Shown here: piece by piece, positions 1 through 8,036 of the stretch
How the letters are laid out: the number at the start of each line of letters is the position of its first letter
Position numbering within the stretch: the first letter of the stretch is position 1
Assembly (NCBI RefSeq): GCF_050306235.1
Contig: NZ_JBLWFH010000004.1
Coordinates: 1 to 64,000, forward strand
Length of the DNA: 64,000 nt
Reading direction: 5' to 3'
From: Glaciecola sp947496235
GTDB lineage: Bacteria; Pseudomonadota; Gammaproteobacteria; Enterobacterales; Alteromonadaceae
Translations under genes and position numbers: made by a program
Notes under the pieces: generated by a model
Told to the model about the DNA's origin: nothing
Database searches by the model: none
The model's input: the letters and a program-made list of their open reading frames with translations, nothing else

Positions 1-300
1 TTAAATATCGAATTACAAATAAATTGTCGTTGTGACACTCTTAACGAGTGCCCACACAGATTGTCTTGTTTCTAATTTTTAAAGAACAAAGTGCAAATGT
101 TGTTTTTCGCATCGCGAAAAATGTTATTTGCGCAAGAGATGTTTCGTACTCACAAAGAGTAGGACAAGACCTCTTGTGGATTAAGCCTCGTGATATAAAT
201 ACCTATGAGGTTAATCTTTGCTCAAGCGGTCTCTTTCAAGTCCCTCTCAAGCGGGATGCGAATACTACGCTAACCCAAAATTTTGTCAAGCTGTTTTAGT
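1..300 (-). promoter_or_regulatory. rRNA operon leader (5' of a 16S rRNA gene lying beyond base 1)
   Basis: Read on the minus strand this is a typical gammaproteobacterial rrn leader. A boxA-like antitermination element (TGTTCTTTAAAAA) lies at 76-88. It is preceded by a large boxB-like hairpin at 93-131 (outer arms GCAAAT/ATTTGC, inner arms TTTTTCGC/GCGAAAAA). It is followed by the conserved stretch ACAATCTGTGTGGGCACTCG, close to the same part of the E. coli leader, and a small CACTC/GAGTG hairpin at 36-50. The last leader bases, ending in TTTAA at base 1, match the position just before mature 16S. The 16S gene itself is not in the window, so its presence is inferred. The open frame at 48-299 on the plus strand is not a gene. 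Confidence 0.85.
262..289 (-). promoter_or_regulatory. rRNA operon promoter, P2-like
   Basis: On the minus strand a perfect -35 TTGACA (289-284) is followed after 16 bases by a -10 TAGTAT (267-262), then a discriminator-like stretch containing GCATCCCGC. Upstream is A/T-rich sequence. It lies about 260 bases from the predicted 16S start, within the range for an rrn promoter. Confidence 0.75.
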
Positions 301-403
301 GAAAAAAGATAGCTTTTTTTACCTCGTTTTAGCTTGTCTGTGAAAAGCCTCAGCAGTGGTCAAATTATGACCGCAAAGCGATACTCCTCAACAGCGAGCG
401 CGC

Positions 404-431
404 ATTCTACACAGCAAAAAAATTAGTGCAA
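404..431 (-). promoter_or_regulatory. rRNA operon promoter, P1-like
   Basis: On the minus strand -35 TTGCAC (431-426), a 16-base spacer and -10 TAGAAT (409-404) are followed at once by GCGCGCTCGC. A GC-rich discriminator is the usual mark of stringently controlled rrn P1 promoters. The 25 bases upstream are almost pure A/T, like an UP element. With the promoter at 262-289 this gives the tandem P1-P2 layout of enteric rrn operons. The region 432-519 holds nothing else that I recognise. Confidence 0.65.
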
Positions 432-519
432 GTGTTTTTTTAAAATGAAATCATTTTGCTATTTCAGAGTCGAAAATGTTACCGTTAAATTCACGCTGTT
501 TTATTGGAATATATCTGAC

Positions 520-3207
520 ATGAAGTCTTTATTATTTATTTTATTATCTAGTATTTGTTTGGCCCTTTTTTCGTCAACCAGTTCAGCTTCAAATCAAGAT
601 CAAATAATTAATGCTGTCGTTAATATCGAATTGAATAAAGTAGTTCCCTGGGATGAAGGATTTAACGCATCCGGATTTGGTACAGGGTTCGTTATAGATA
701 GTGAAAAAGGTTTAATACTCACTAATAAGCACATTGTAAATGTAGGGCCTATTGTTGCTTATGCTGAGTTCGCCAACAAACGTAAACTAAGTATCACGCC
801 AATTTATAGAGATCCAATACACGATTTTGGCATTTTTAAATATAACGTAAATGAGATTAACGATTTATCTATCATCCCTATTAAATTATCTACTGACGCC
901 AGTGTGGGACAAAAAATTAGATTGTATGGTAATGACGGTGGTGAAGCACTGTCTATTATAGAGGGTGTACTTTCTCGTTTAGATCGAGAGCCTCCTGTCT
1001 ACAATAACACCAATAACGATCACAACACCTATTATATGCAAGAAGCCTTAGGGACAAGTGGTGGCTCATCTGGCTCCCCAATATTAAATGATAATAATGA
1101 GGCCATCGCAATAAATGCTGGGGGGAGGGTTGATACAGCGACAGCCTTTTTTCTACCCATGAAAATGATAAAGCCTATTATCGATAACGTCATAAATGAA
1201 AAACCCGTTAACCGCGGTAGTTTACAAGTTGTTTTTGAACATGTTCCTTTCAATCAAATGACAAGACTTGGAATAAAGGCTGAACGGATAAAAGAACTGA
1301 AACAAGCATTGCCTGGAGCTAACGGAAGATTACTAGTTACACACATTGTAAAACAGAGCCCAGCTGAAACGCATTTAAAAATTGGGGATTTAATCCATAG
1401 CATCGATGATGTTGTACTCGACGACTTTTATACATTGGAAAGTAAGCTTAATAATCGCGTAAACCAAAATGTAAAAATAATATTTGAACGGGAAAATGAA
1501 ATTAAGCAAGCAAAGATTCAAGTCACGGACTTATTTTCATTAGTCCCAACAGAATATATAGAATACGGAAAAACCGTATTTACCCCTATTGGAATCGGTG
1601 CCGCGAGACTTTTTAACGTACCTATATCTGGAGTGCTTATAACCTCAGAAGGAAGAGTGTTTGGTGGTCAATCAATACGAAGTTTTGTAAAGGTCGACAG
1701 TATTAATGAAAATCCGATAAATTCGCTCGACGACTTAAAAACTACACTGACGTCGATTCCGAATAACCAAAAATTTAGTATTCGTTATCGGTATTTATAC
1801 GATCAAAAAGAACAACGCTACACAAAAGTTAGAAATTTAGCTAATTTCTACATCAATCGACATTGTAAAAATGTAATTGGCAAACAATTTTGGCAATGTA
1901 ATAAACTTCCCCCCTCCACAGATTCTATGAATGGTTTTAGCAAAAAATCAGAAAATGAGGTTTCCAGTCCGTTCGTAGATATAGAAGTAATTCGGCCACT
2001 TGAAGTTAATGTAAATGGATCAGTAATTCAAAAAGGTATGGGTCTAATTTTGGATGTTGATGCTGGCCTAATTTTAACTGGCAAAGGCATCATAGATTCA
2101 AGTTTATCCCAAGTAAATTTGTATTTTAACAATGGCACCACTTTAGCAGCCTCAGTTAGCGCAATTCATCCTTATTTAAATCTGGTATTACTATCTGCAG
2201 ACTTATCTTCGATTAATATTGATAACGCTAAAATTCCCTCACTAGAATTATCAAGGGTAAATGAGTACGAATCCGTTTTACTAAAAGGACGCACAACCCA
2301 TATAGATTTTGAAACTGAAGTGTCTAAAGGTTGGCCAGTATTAAATCAAGCACAGATAAATTTTGATTCTTATGACTTTTCCTATATTACCGGAGATTTT
2401 TCTATTTATACCTCGGAAGACAATCGGCTTCTCGCTTTGGCGCCAGGATATTCTGAAAAGGAACCCTTCGATGTAGTGATCCCCTTGGCTTTAGTTTTGG
2501 ACTTTGTACACAGCGTGACAGAAGGGAAAACGGGCAGATATCAAATTAAAGATCAATTAACCTACGTCAGTTACGCTGAAGCCCTTGAACTTGGACTTGA
2601 AAGGAAGTTCGCCCAAGACATAGCGCGAAAAGTGTTCGTTCAAAAAGCTGCTGAACTTGAAAATAGTGGTTTAGCTTCTGGAGACATAATTCTTGAAGTA
2701 AACAGTGAAAAAGTAACCACCTTGAATGAGGTTTATTTATCCTTAAACGCCGCCTCTCATAAAGTAAAAGTATTACGTAATGGCGGCATTAAGGAAATTG
2801 TAGTTAAGCCGAGCAACTGGGATTATCTGAATATAAATAAAGTGCTTATTTGGGGAGGAGGCATTATTCACTCGATGCCGTTGGCTATAAATACACCTTT
2901 CGGTCCGCAAAAAACCTGTATCAGACTTGGATATCGATATTATGGTGCGTCAGTATACTCTGCAATAGGCGGTGATCCAGTTTGCATTATTGCTCTCGAT
3001 AACCAACCTATTGATGATGTTGGGCAACTATTTTCTATTTTAAAGGAAAAACAAACCGGCGACTTTACAAAGATATTAGCCGTACGCTTAGATAAAAATT
3101 TTCAAATAGAAGAATATCGCGTTAGAGAAGAAAATTACTATTGGCCGACAGTATTGTATTCGAGAGATGAAGCAGGCTGGACATTAGACTCCAACCTGCA
3201 CGATTAA
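520..3207 (+). CDS. Tandem HtrA-like serine protease with PDZ domains (Nma111-like)
   Basis: Predicted exported serine protease of 895 residues. An N-terminal signal peptide (about residues 1-24, ending SSTSSA) argues for the ATG at 520 rather than the in-frame start at 445; GGAA lies 10 bases upstream of it. Protease domain 1 has a full triad: H71 (TNKHIV), D102 (HDFGIF) and S184 in GGSSGSP. It is followed by NAGG and FFLP stretches and two PDZ-like regions (about 270-305 and 370-410). A second, degenerate protease domain (about 505-715) has lost the triad: TGKGII replaces the His motif and GDFSIYT the Ser motif. Two more PDZ-like segments follow (about 695-740 and 805-840). This order (active domain, PDZ, dead domain, PDZ) matches the Nma111 family of fungi and plants rather than DegP or DegS. 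The physiological substrate is unknown. It converges on pssA with one base between the stops. Confidence 0.85.
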   Translation: MKSLLFILLSSICLALFSSTSSASNQDQIINAVVNIELNKVVPWDEGFNASGFGTGFVIDSEKGLILTNKHIVNVGPIVAYAEFANKRKLSITPIYRDPIHDFGIFKYNVNEINDLSIIPIKLSTDASVGQKIRLYGNDGGEALSIIEGVLSRLDREPPVYNNTNNDHNTYYMQEALGTSGGSSGSPILNDNNEAIAINAGGRVDTATAFFLPMKMIKPIIDNVINEKPVNRGSLQVVFEHVPFNQMTRLGIKAERIKELKQALPGANGRLLVTHIVKQSPAETHLKIGDLIHSIDDVVLDDFYTLESKLNNRVNQNVKIIFERENEIKQAKIQVTDLFSLVPTEYIEYGKTVFTPIGIGAARLFNVPISGVLITSEGRVFGGQSIRSFVKVDSINENPINSLDDLKTTLTSIPNNQKFSIRYRYLYDQKEQRYTKVRNLANFYINRHCKNVIGKQFWQCNKLPPSTDSMNGFSKKSENEVSSPFVDIEVIRPLEVNVNGSVIQKGMGLILDVDAGLILTGKGIIDSSLSQVNLYFNNGTTLAASVSAIHPYLNLVLLSADLSSINIDNAKIPSLELSRVNEYESVLLKGRTTHIDFETEVSKGWPVLNQAQINFDSYDFSYITGDFSIYTSEDNRLLALAPGYSEKEPFDVVIPLALVLDFVHSVTEGKTGRYQIKDQLTYVSYAEALELGLERKFAQDIARKVFVQKAAELENSGLASGDIILEVNSEKVTTLNEVYLSLNAASHKVKVLRNGGIKEIVVKPSNWDYLNINKVLIWGGGIIHSMPLAINTPFGPQKTCIRLGYRYYGASVYSAIGGDPVCIIALDNQPIDDVGQLFSILKEKQTGDFTKILAVRLDKNFQIEEYRVREENYYWPTVLYSRDEAGWTLDSNLHD

Positions 3208-3208
3208 G

Positions 3209-4036
3209 TTATTGCTTATTTTCTTTAGAGTCTTCTTGTTCACTAGAAGACTCTTTTTCTTGACTTGATGTTTGAAAAGAGGTTTCTTCAAAATCTGCAT
3301 CGGGCTCAGTATCGCCAATGACATCCTCTAAAGTAAACTTATCAACTGTTCGGAAGGTATTAACTGGCCCAGCAATAGCGTATAGGGCGAACACCGTTAC
3401 CAAAACAAGGGATGGTGCAGTTGCTACAATGATAAAAATAAGCATTACAATTAAAAGTGCCACAAAGGGGACTTTGCCATGCCAATTTAATTCTTTGAAT
3501 GAATTGTACTTGAAATTACTCACCATCAATAAACCAGCTAAACCGGTAACTATGGCGACTAAAAAGCCGATGCTGTTTCCGTCTATGTTGTAATCGTAAC
3601 TTACCCAAACCGTACCTGAAACCACAGCAGCTGCTGCCGGACTTGCTAGACCTTGAAAAAAGCGCTTATCGGCAGTTTCAATTTGTGTATTAAATCTTGC
3701 GAGTCTTAAGGCGGCCCCAGCTACATACATAAATGCAGCCAACCAACCAATTTTACCTAAATCTGTCATTCCGAAATTGTAAGCCACCAACGCCGGCGCA
3801 ATACCAAAAGATACCATGTCGGCCATTGAATCGTATTCCGCTCCAAAAGCAGATTGAGTATTGGTAATTCTAGCGACTCTGCCATCTAAACCATCAAATA
3901 TCATAGCGACAAAAATAGCCACTGACGCATGTTCAAACATTCCATTCATAGACATTACAACCGCGTAAAAGCCACTGAAAAGGCCAGCCGTTGTCAATAA
4001 ATTTGGCAATAAATAAATGCCTCGTCTTTTTGTCAT
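3209..4036 (-). CDS. pssA: CDP-diacylglycerol--serine O-phosphatidyltransferase
   Basis: Makes phosphatidylserine from CDP-diacylglycerol and serine, the precursor of phosphatidylethanolamine, in the inner membrane. The CDP-alcohol phosphotransferase signature is complete: DGLDGRVAR, then G, D and D in FGAEYDSMAD (about residues 48-72). Several hydrophobic segments follow, as in the membrane-embedded PssA type of about 250-280 residues (unlike the soluble E. coli enzyme). The last 30 residues form a hydrophilic tail rich in Glu, Ser and Gln that is not part of the catalytic fold. Transcribed alone, convergent with the protease gene. Confidence 0.9.
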   Translation of the reverse strand: MTKRRGIYLLPNLLTTAGLFSGFYAVVMSMNGMFEHASVAIFVAMIFDGLDGRVARITNTQSAFGAEYDSMADMVSFGIAPALVAYNFGMTDLGKIGWLAAFMYVAGAALRLARFNTQIETADKRFFQGLASPAAAAVVSGTVWVSYDYNIDGNSIGFLVAIVTGLAGLLMVSNFKYNSFKELNWHGKVPFVALLIVMLIFIIVATAPSLVLVTVFALYAIAGPVNTFRTVDKFTLEDVIGDTEPDADFEETSFQTSSQEKESSSEQEDSKENKQ

Positions 4037-4276
4037 ATTTTTCGTTTTTCCACTATTTTACATTTTAAAAAGAAGCGATTTGCTTAGGTCTAACTATAGC
4101 ATTGGATTTCAATGACATATAGCCTTTTGTTTGTAACGCATTAGAACAAGCCACTTGAGAAAAGTTTAAAAAACAATCAAATTTCACTGTTCTTTTGTGT
4201 CAGGATTTTATACAATGCGCCGATAGAAAACAGGGAAAGTTTTTTTATTCTATTGTTTTTTAAAGAGTTTATTCTT

Positions 4277-4293
4277 TAGGCACAGTTGTTGCT
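4277..4293 (+). promoter_or_regulatory. Sigma-54 (RpoN) type promoter
   Basis: TAGGCACAGTTGTTGCT fits the -24/-12 consensus: GG at 4279-4280 and GC at 4291-4292 are separated by exactly 10 bases, with the flanking CAC and TTG also present. It lies 37 bases before the predicted start of the exosortase-type surface protein. RpoN control by the PrsK/PrsR system is known for PEP-CTERM proteins in other proteobacteria, which supports the call. No activator binding site was identified. Confidence 0.7.
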
Positions 4294-4329
4294 AAAGATA
4301 CCGTTAGATGTAGACATATAGAGATGATC

Positions 4330-5148
4330 ATGAAAATAAAATTGCTAGGATTAGCGGCAACGCTAACATTGATGACATCAATGGCACAGGCTGGAGAACA
4401 AACTTGGGATTTTGGCTCTGGTTCATTTGGTTCTTACGGTGTAGGAAACACCTTAAATATAAGCTCTGGTGGTGTTAACATGCAGGTAACAGCATGGGCT
4501 AGCTCGTCAGAATGTGGTTATCCTTATGGCGGGTCACCAAATCCAGGAACGGATCCTGATCCTTGTGTTGCACCAGCACAACTAAATCGCTGGGGTAGTC
4601 ATTTAGGTATTTCTAACCAAGACGAAATTAATAACAACTACACTTCTTCTCCAAACCATGCCATCGACAATATATATAACGGCGGTGATTCGCCTGATGA
4701 TATAGAGTACGAAATGGTGTTACTATCATTTAACAAAGAAGTTGATGTTGCATCATTTAATATTGGTTGGTGGAGCAATGATAGTGACATGAGCGTGCTC
4801 GCTTACACAGGCGGAGCAACTAATGGTAATTTCTTCGATGGAACAAGCACATGGGAAGATCTAATGTCTTCTGGTTGGGATCACATTAATCATTACTCAA
4901 ACGTTTCTGTTGGCTCATCTGTAACTACGGCCTCTGACCCTACATATTCTCAGTATTGGTTGATTGGTGCATATAATGGTATTTTTGGTCATCCTGAAAG
5001 TTGGTCAACTGGAAATGACGCAATTAAACTTGCTGGCTTAACTACTCACACCAAGCCTGACACAGGAACCGTAACTGAAGCTAGCGCACCTGGAATGCTT
5101 GCAATGCTGATAGGCGGAGCGTTATTATTCCTGAGAAGGCGAAAATAA
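4330..5148 (+). CDS. Predicted exosortase-processed (PEP-CTERM-like) surface protein
   Basis: Small exported protein of 272 residues. It has a clean signal peptide (cleavage after AQA, about residue 21). The C-terminus has the tripartite exosortase sorting layout: a short motif (SAPG in place of the usual PEP), a hydrophobic stretch (MLAMLIGGALLFL) and a basic end (RRRK). The body is rich in Gly, Ser, Asn, Trp and Tyr, with two Cys near residues 60 and 76, typical of secreted matrix proteins. It resembles the exosortase-dependent proteins of Alteromonadales, but I cannot assign the exact family. The ATG at 4330 is preferred over the one at 4324 because GAGA sits five bases before it. A sigma-54 promoter lies upstream and a TPR gene downstream. 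The exosortase itself is not in this window. Confidence 0.7.
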   Translation: MKIKLLGLAATLTLMTSMAQAGEQTWDFGSGSFGSYGVGNTLNISSGGVNMQVTAWASSSECGYPYGGSPNPGTDPDPCVAPAQLNRWGSHLGISNQDEINNNYTSSPNHAIDNIYNGGDSPDDIEYEMVLLSFNKEVDVASFNIGWWSNDSDMSVLAYTGGATNGNFFDGTSTWEDLMSSGWDHINHYSNVSVGSSVTTASDPTYSQYWLIGAYNGIFGHPESWSTGNDAIKLAGLTTHTKPDTGTVTEASAPGMLAMLIGGALLFLRRRK

Positions 5149-5166
5149 CAAAACTATTTGAATAAG

Positions 5167-5193
5167 AAGCCGATTATATAATCGGCTTTTTTT
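5167..5193 (+). terminator. Rho-independent terminator
   Basis: Perfect 8-bp stem AAGCCGAT/ATCGGCTT with loop TATATA followed by a run of T (5187-5193). It ends the surface-protein transcript, though some read-through into the TPR gene 18 bases further on is likely. Confidence 0.85.
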
Positions 5194-5210
5194 GTTTTTA
5201 GAGGGTGTAG

Positions 5211-7994
5211 ATGCGACGCTTATTTCTTTTACTAAGTCTTTTTTCACATAGTGTAGTGGCTCAACAAGAGCAACAAGGTGACTTGAACGGTGATTTCGAG
5301 TCAGCATATATCGCCTTTGACAAAGGTGCTATTGATGAAAGTTATATTTATTTAAAACGTAGCTTAGACGAAAATCCTAACCACCTGCCAAGTAAAATAT
5401 TGATGGGTGAAGTATTAGGTCTATCCGGTTATTATGAAGATGCAGAAGAGATTTTATTAGACGCATTAGACGAAAACGGCGATCCCAACCTCATTGTAGA
5501 ACCGCTTATTAATGTGTTGTTTTCCCTACAAAAGTACCAAGCAATTACAGAATTAGAAACCAATCAGCTTACCCCAGTAAAAAAAGCAAGACTCCTAATT
5601 GCAAAAGCTGGTGCTTATTTTATTTTAAAGGATACACAACAAGCACTTTTAAGAGCAGAACAAGCACTTGAAACGGGAGCATCCGAAGTACAAGTATTAA
5701 ATGCTGCGGCTAACATCAACATTCAGTCAGGTGAAAATGATAGAGCCATGGCGCTACTTAAAACCTCTCTAAATATCGATGATAGAAACGCCGAAACATA
5801 TCGTTTGCTTGCAGAGGCAAATAAAAAACTCGGCAGAAAGGAAACTCAAATTACCTATCTTGAAACAGCGCTAAAATTATTCGAAAAACACCCACTAATC
5901 CTTAGAGATTTGGTCGCTGCTTACATATCGCAAAAACGTTTCCAAGATGCATTGGCGCAATTGGATCGCGCATTAGAATTATCGCCTGATGATCCAATGG
6001 CTAAACTCCTTAAAAGCTGGGTGTTGTCTAGATTAGATAGACAGCAAGAAGCGTCCGCTGAACTAGATGAATTGGTAAATAAATTAAGTCTGGTCGACGA
6101 TCAAACTGCAAATGAAAGTGACGAACTCCTGTATATCAGTGGTATCGCTAATTTAGCAAATGGAAATTTTGAAAAAGCTCGCACTATGCTCAGTCGCTAT
6201 TTACAACGAAACAATGGTGACTTTAACGCAGCAAAAATGTTGGTAGAAGTGTATAAAAACGAAGGCAATTATATAGCGGCGGCCGAGATACTAGAGCAAT
6301 ATCAAAATGAAGTAGACAAAGATCCATTAATGATTAAAGAGATTTGTGAATTGTATATTCGCTCAAATCGGAATCACAAATGTAACTTTTTGATTAATGC
6401 CACTGAGTCCAAATTTACCGACGATCCGATTTTTTTAGCAACTAAAGCTAGATTAATGATGGCTAGAGGTAAGCCTCAGCTAGCATTTGAAAGTTTAAAT
6501 AAAATAACGACTGACAGTTTTGAACTAAGTGTTCAACGAGCCGTTATGGCGCTTCAGTCTGATAATTTAGAGGTTGCAGGCAAGTTAATTGATGCTTTAT
6601 TTGAAGCTCGCCCAGACAGTCCAAATGTGCAAAACTTAAAAGCTTCATATTTAGTAAAGTCTGGAGAAAAGTCTATTGCTGAAGAGCTTTACCGAAAAAT
6701 ACTTAAGAATGATCCCTCTCACTTTTCAGCGAATTATAATTTTGCACTGTTTTTGTTTGAGCAAAAAAGATTTAAAGAAGCAAAAGATTTAGCCGTACGA
6801 GTCAGCAACCTCGCTCCCGAAAACATTCCTGCTAAAATATTGCTTAGTCGAATTTTTATAGGGTTGGGAAATACTGAACAAGCGCGAGAAATTCTGTTAG
6901 AAGCAGAAGCGAGAAGTAAAGAAAATGAAGCGCTGAAGCGAACAATTTTGGCGCTGGAAGTCACTGTAGAAGATTATGAAAAAGCGCTGCAAACAGTAAA
7001 TTGGTTACTGAAACGCCAGTTTTTGTCATCAGACCTACTATTGACAAGATTCGAAATTTTAAAAGCACTCGGACAGAAAACTAGTGCGATTGAAGACTTG
7101 AATACCCTGTATGGAATTTTTATTGAAGATCATCAAGCTTTATATGATTTAAGCGAGAGGTTTATCAATATAGAAGAATTTTCTGGCGCCGAAAAATCTC
7201 TCGCAAGAGCCCTTGAATTAGACAAGGATAATTTTCTTTATAGACGTAATTTGATACGAGTATATCTATTCAGAGGGAAATTAACTGAAGCGCAAACACA
7301 ATTTGATGAATTAGCAACAAACTATATCCGCAATCCAGACGTGGAGTTATTAAGGGGCGATATTGCTTTAGCAAAGAACAATCCAAGTAAAGCTATGGAT
7401 TGTTATATTAAAGCGCTGGACATAAGTCCAATTTTAACGCCTGCTATCATTGGTGCTTATCAGCTATCGCGACAAGGCATCAAAGCAAAGAGCTTCGAGA
7501 AGAAGTTCGAAAACCTAGCCAAAGATCCAGTGAACAATGTTTTTGCAACCCATCTTTTAGCCGATTATTACATGGAAAAAGATGAACTGGAAAAAGCGAA
7601 AGCAAAATATATGTCTATAGTGAACATAAATGAATATCCGGCTAACCACAGAGTGTTGAACAACTTAGCAAATTTATATATTCAAGAAAATCGCCTTGAT
7701 GTTGCCTATGGATATATCCAACAAGCTTATGAAACCAATCAACAGAATTTTGCGATTTTAGATACTTTAGGTTGGGTATTAAGTTTGCAAGGTGACTTTA
7801 CTCAAGGGCTAGATTATTTACGTCGTTCGTATTCAATAAATGCTCAAGATCCAAATAATCGCTTTCATATCGCCTATACCTTAGAAAAACTTGGCAGAAT
7901 AAATGAAGCGAAAAGAGAGTTGAAGGTTTTACTCTCTGATTTCGGCGAATTTGAAAAAAGGCAGAAAGCTGAAGAGTTAATGCAAAACATATAA
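5211..7994 (+). CDS. Large TPR protein, PrsT-like (exosortase/PEP-CTERM system)
   Basis: A 927-residue exported protein built almost wholly of tetratricopeptide repeats (signature pairs such as A..L..AL.L.P from about residue 25 to the end). The N-terminus MRRLFLLLSLFSHSVVAQ is a signal peptide. Length, repeat layout and the C-terminal pattern (LGWVLSLQGDF, then YTLEKLGRINEAKREL) match the PEP-CTERM-system TPR protein family. That family is usually a lipoprotein; here there is no Cys at the cleavage site, so it is probably periplasmic. Ribosome site GAGGGTG sits just before the ATG. It follows the predicted exosortase substrate, which supports a role in export or sorting of extracellular protein or polysaccharide. 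The exact role of the family is not established. Confidence 0.75.
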   Translation: MRRLFLLLSLFSHSVVAQQEQQGDLNGDFESAYIAFDKGAIDESYIYLKRSLDENPNHLPSKILMGEVLGLSGYYEDAEEILLDALDENGDPNLIVEPLINVLFSLQKYQAITELETNQLTPVKKARLLIAKAGAYFILKDTQQALLRAEQALETGASEVQVLNAAANINIQSGENDRAMALLKTSLNIDDRNAETYRLLAEANKKLGRKETQITYLETALKLFEKHPLILRDLVAAYISQKRFQDALAQLDRALELSPDDPMAKLLKSWVLSRLDRQQEASAELDELVNKLSLVDDQTANESDELLYISGIANLANGNFEKARTMLSRYLQRNNGDFNAAKMLVEVYKNEGNYIAAAEILEQYQNEVDKDPLMIKEICELYIRSNRNHKCNFLINATESKFTDDPIFLATKARLMMARGKPQLAFESLNKITTDSFELSVQRAVMALQSDNLEVAGKLIDALFEARPDSPNVQNLKASYLVKSGEKSIAEELYRKILKNDPSHFSANYNFALFLFEQKRFKEAKDLAVRVSNLAPENIPAKILLSRIFIGLGNTEQAREILLEAEARSKENEALKRTILALEVTVEDYEKALQTVNWLLKRQFLSSDLLLTRFEILKALGQKTSAIEDLNTLYGIFIEDHQALYDLSERFINIEEFSGAEKSLARALELDKDNFLYRRNLIRVYLFRGKLTEAQTQFDELATNYIRNPDVELLRGDIALAKNNPSKAMDCYIKALDISPILTPAIIGAYQLSRQGIKAKSFEKKFENLAKDPVNNVFATHLLADYYMEKDELEKAKAKYMSIVNINEYPANHRVLNNLANLYIQENRLDVAYGYIQQAYETNQQNFAILDTLGWVLSLQGDFTQGLDYLRRSYSINAQDPNNRFHIAYTLEKLGRINEAKRELKVLLSDFGEFEKRQKAEELMQNI

Positions 7995-8020
7995 AAAAGC
8001 GAGCTTTACAGCTCGCTTTT
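7995..8020. terminator. Bidirectional rho-independent terminator
   Basis: Stem AAAAGCGAGC/GCTCGCTTTT with a six-base loop, A-run on one side and T-run on the other, between the stops of the convergent TPR gene and clpB. It can serve both. Confidence 0.85.
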
Positions 8021-8036
8021 CACCTAACAGCTTATG

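Noticed and set aside
48..299. Open frame of 83 residues on the plus strand at the left edge
   Set aside because: It runs antisense across the rrn leader, boxA and promoter; no ribosome site and no protein-like composition.
5211..7994. TPR protein as a lipoprotein
   Set aside because: No Cys follows the signal sequence; the cleavage region reads SHSVVAQQ.
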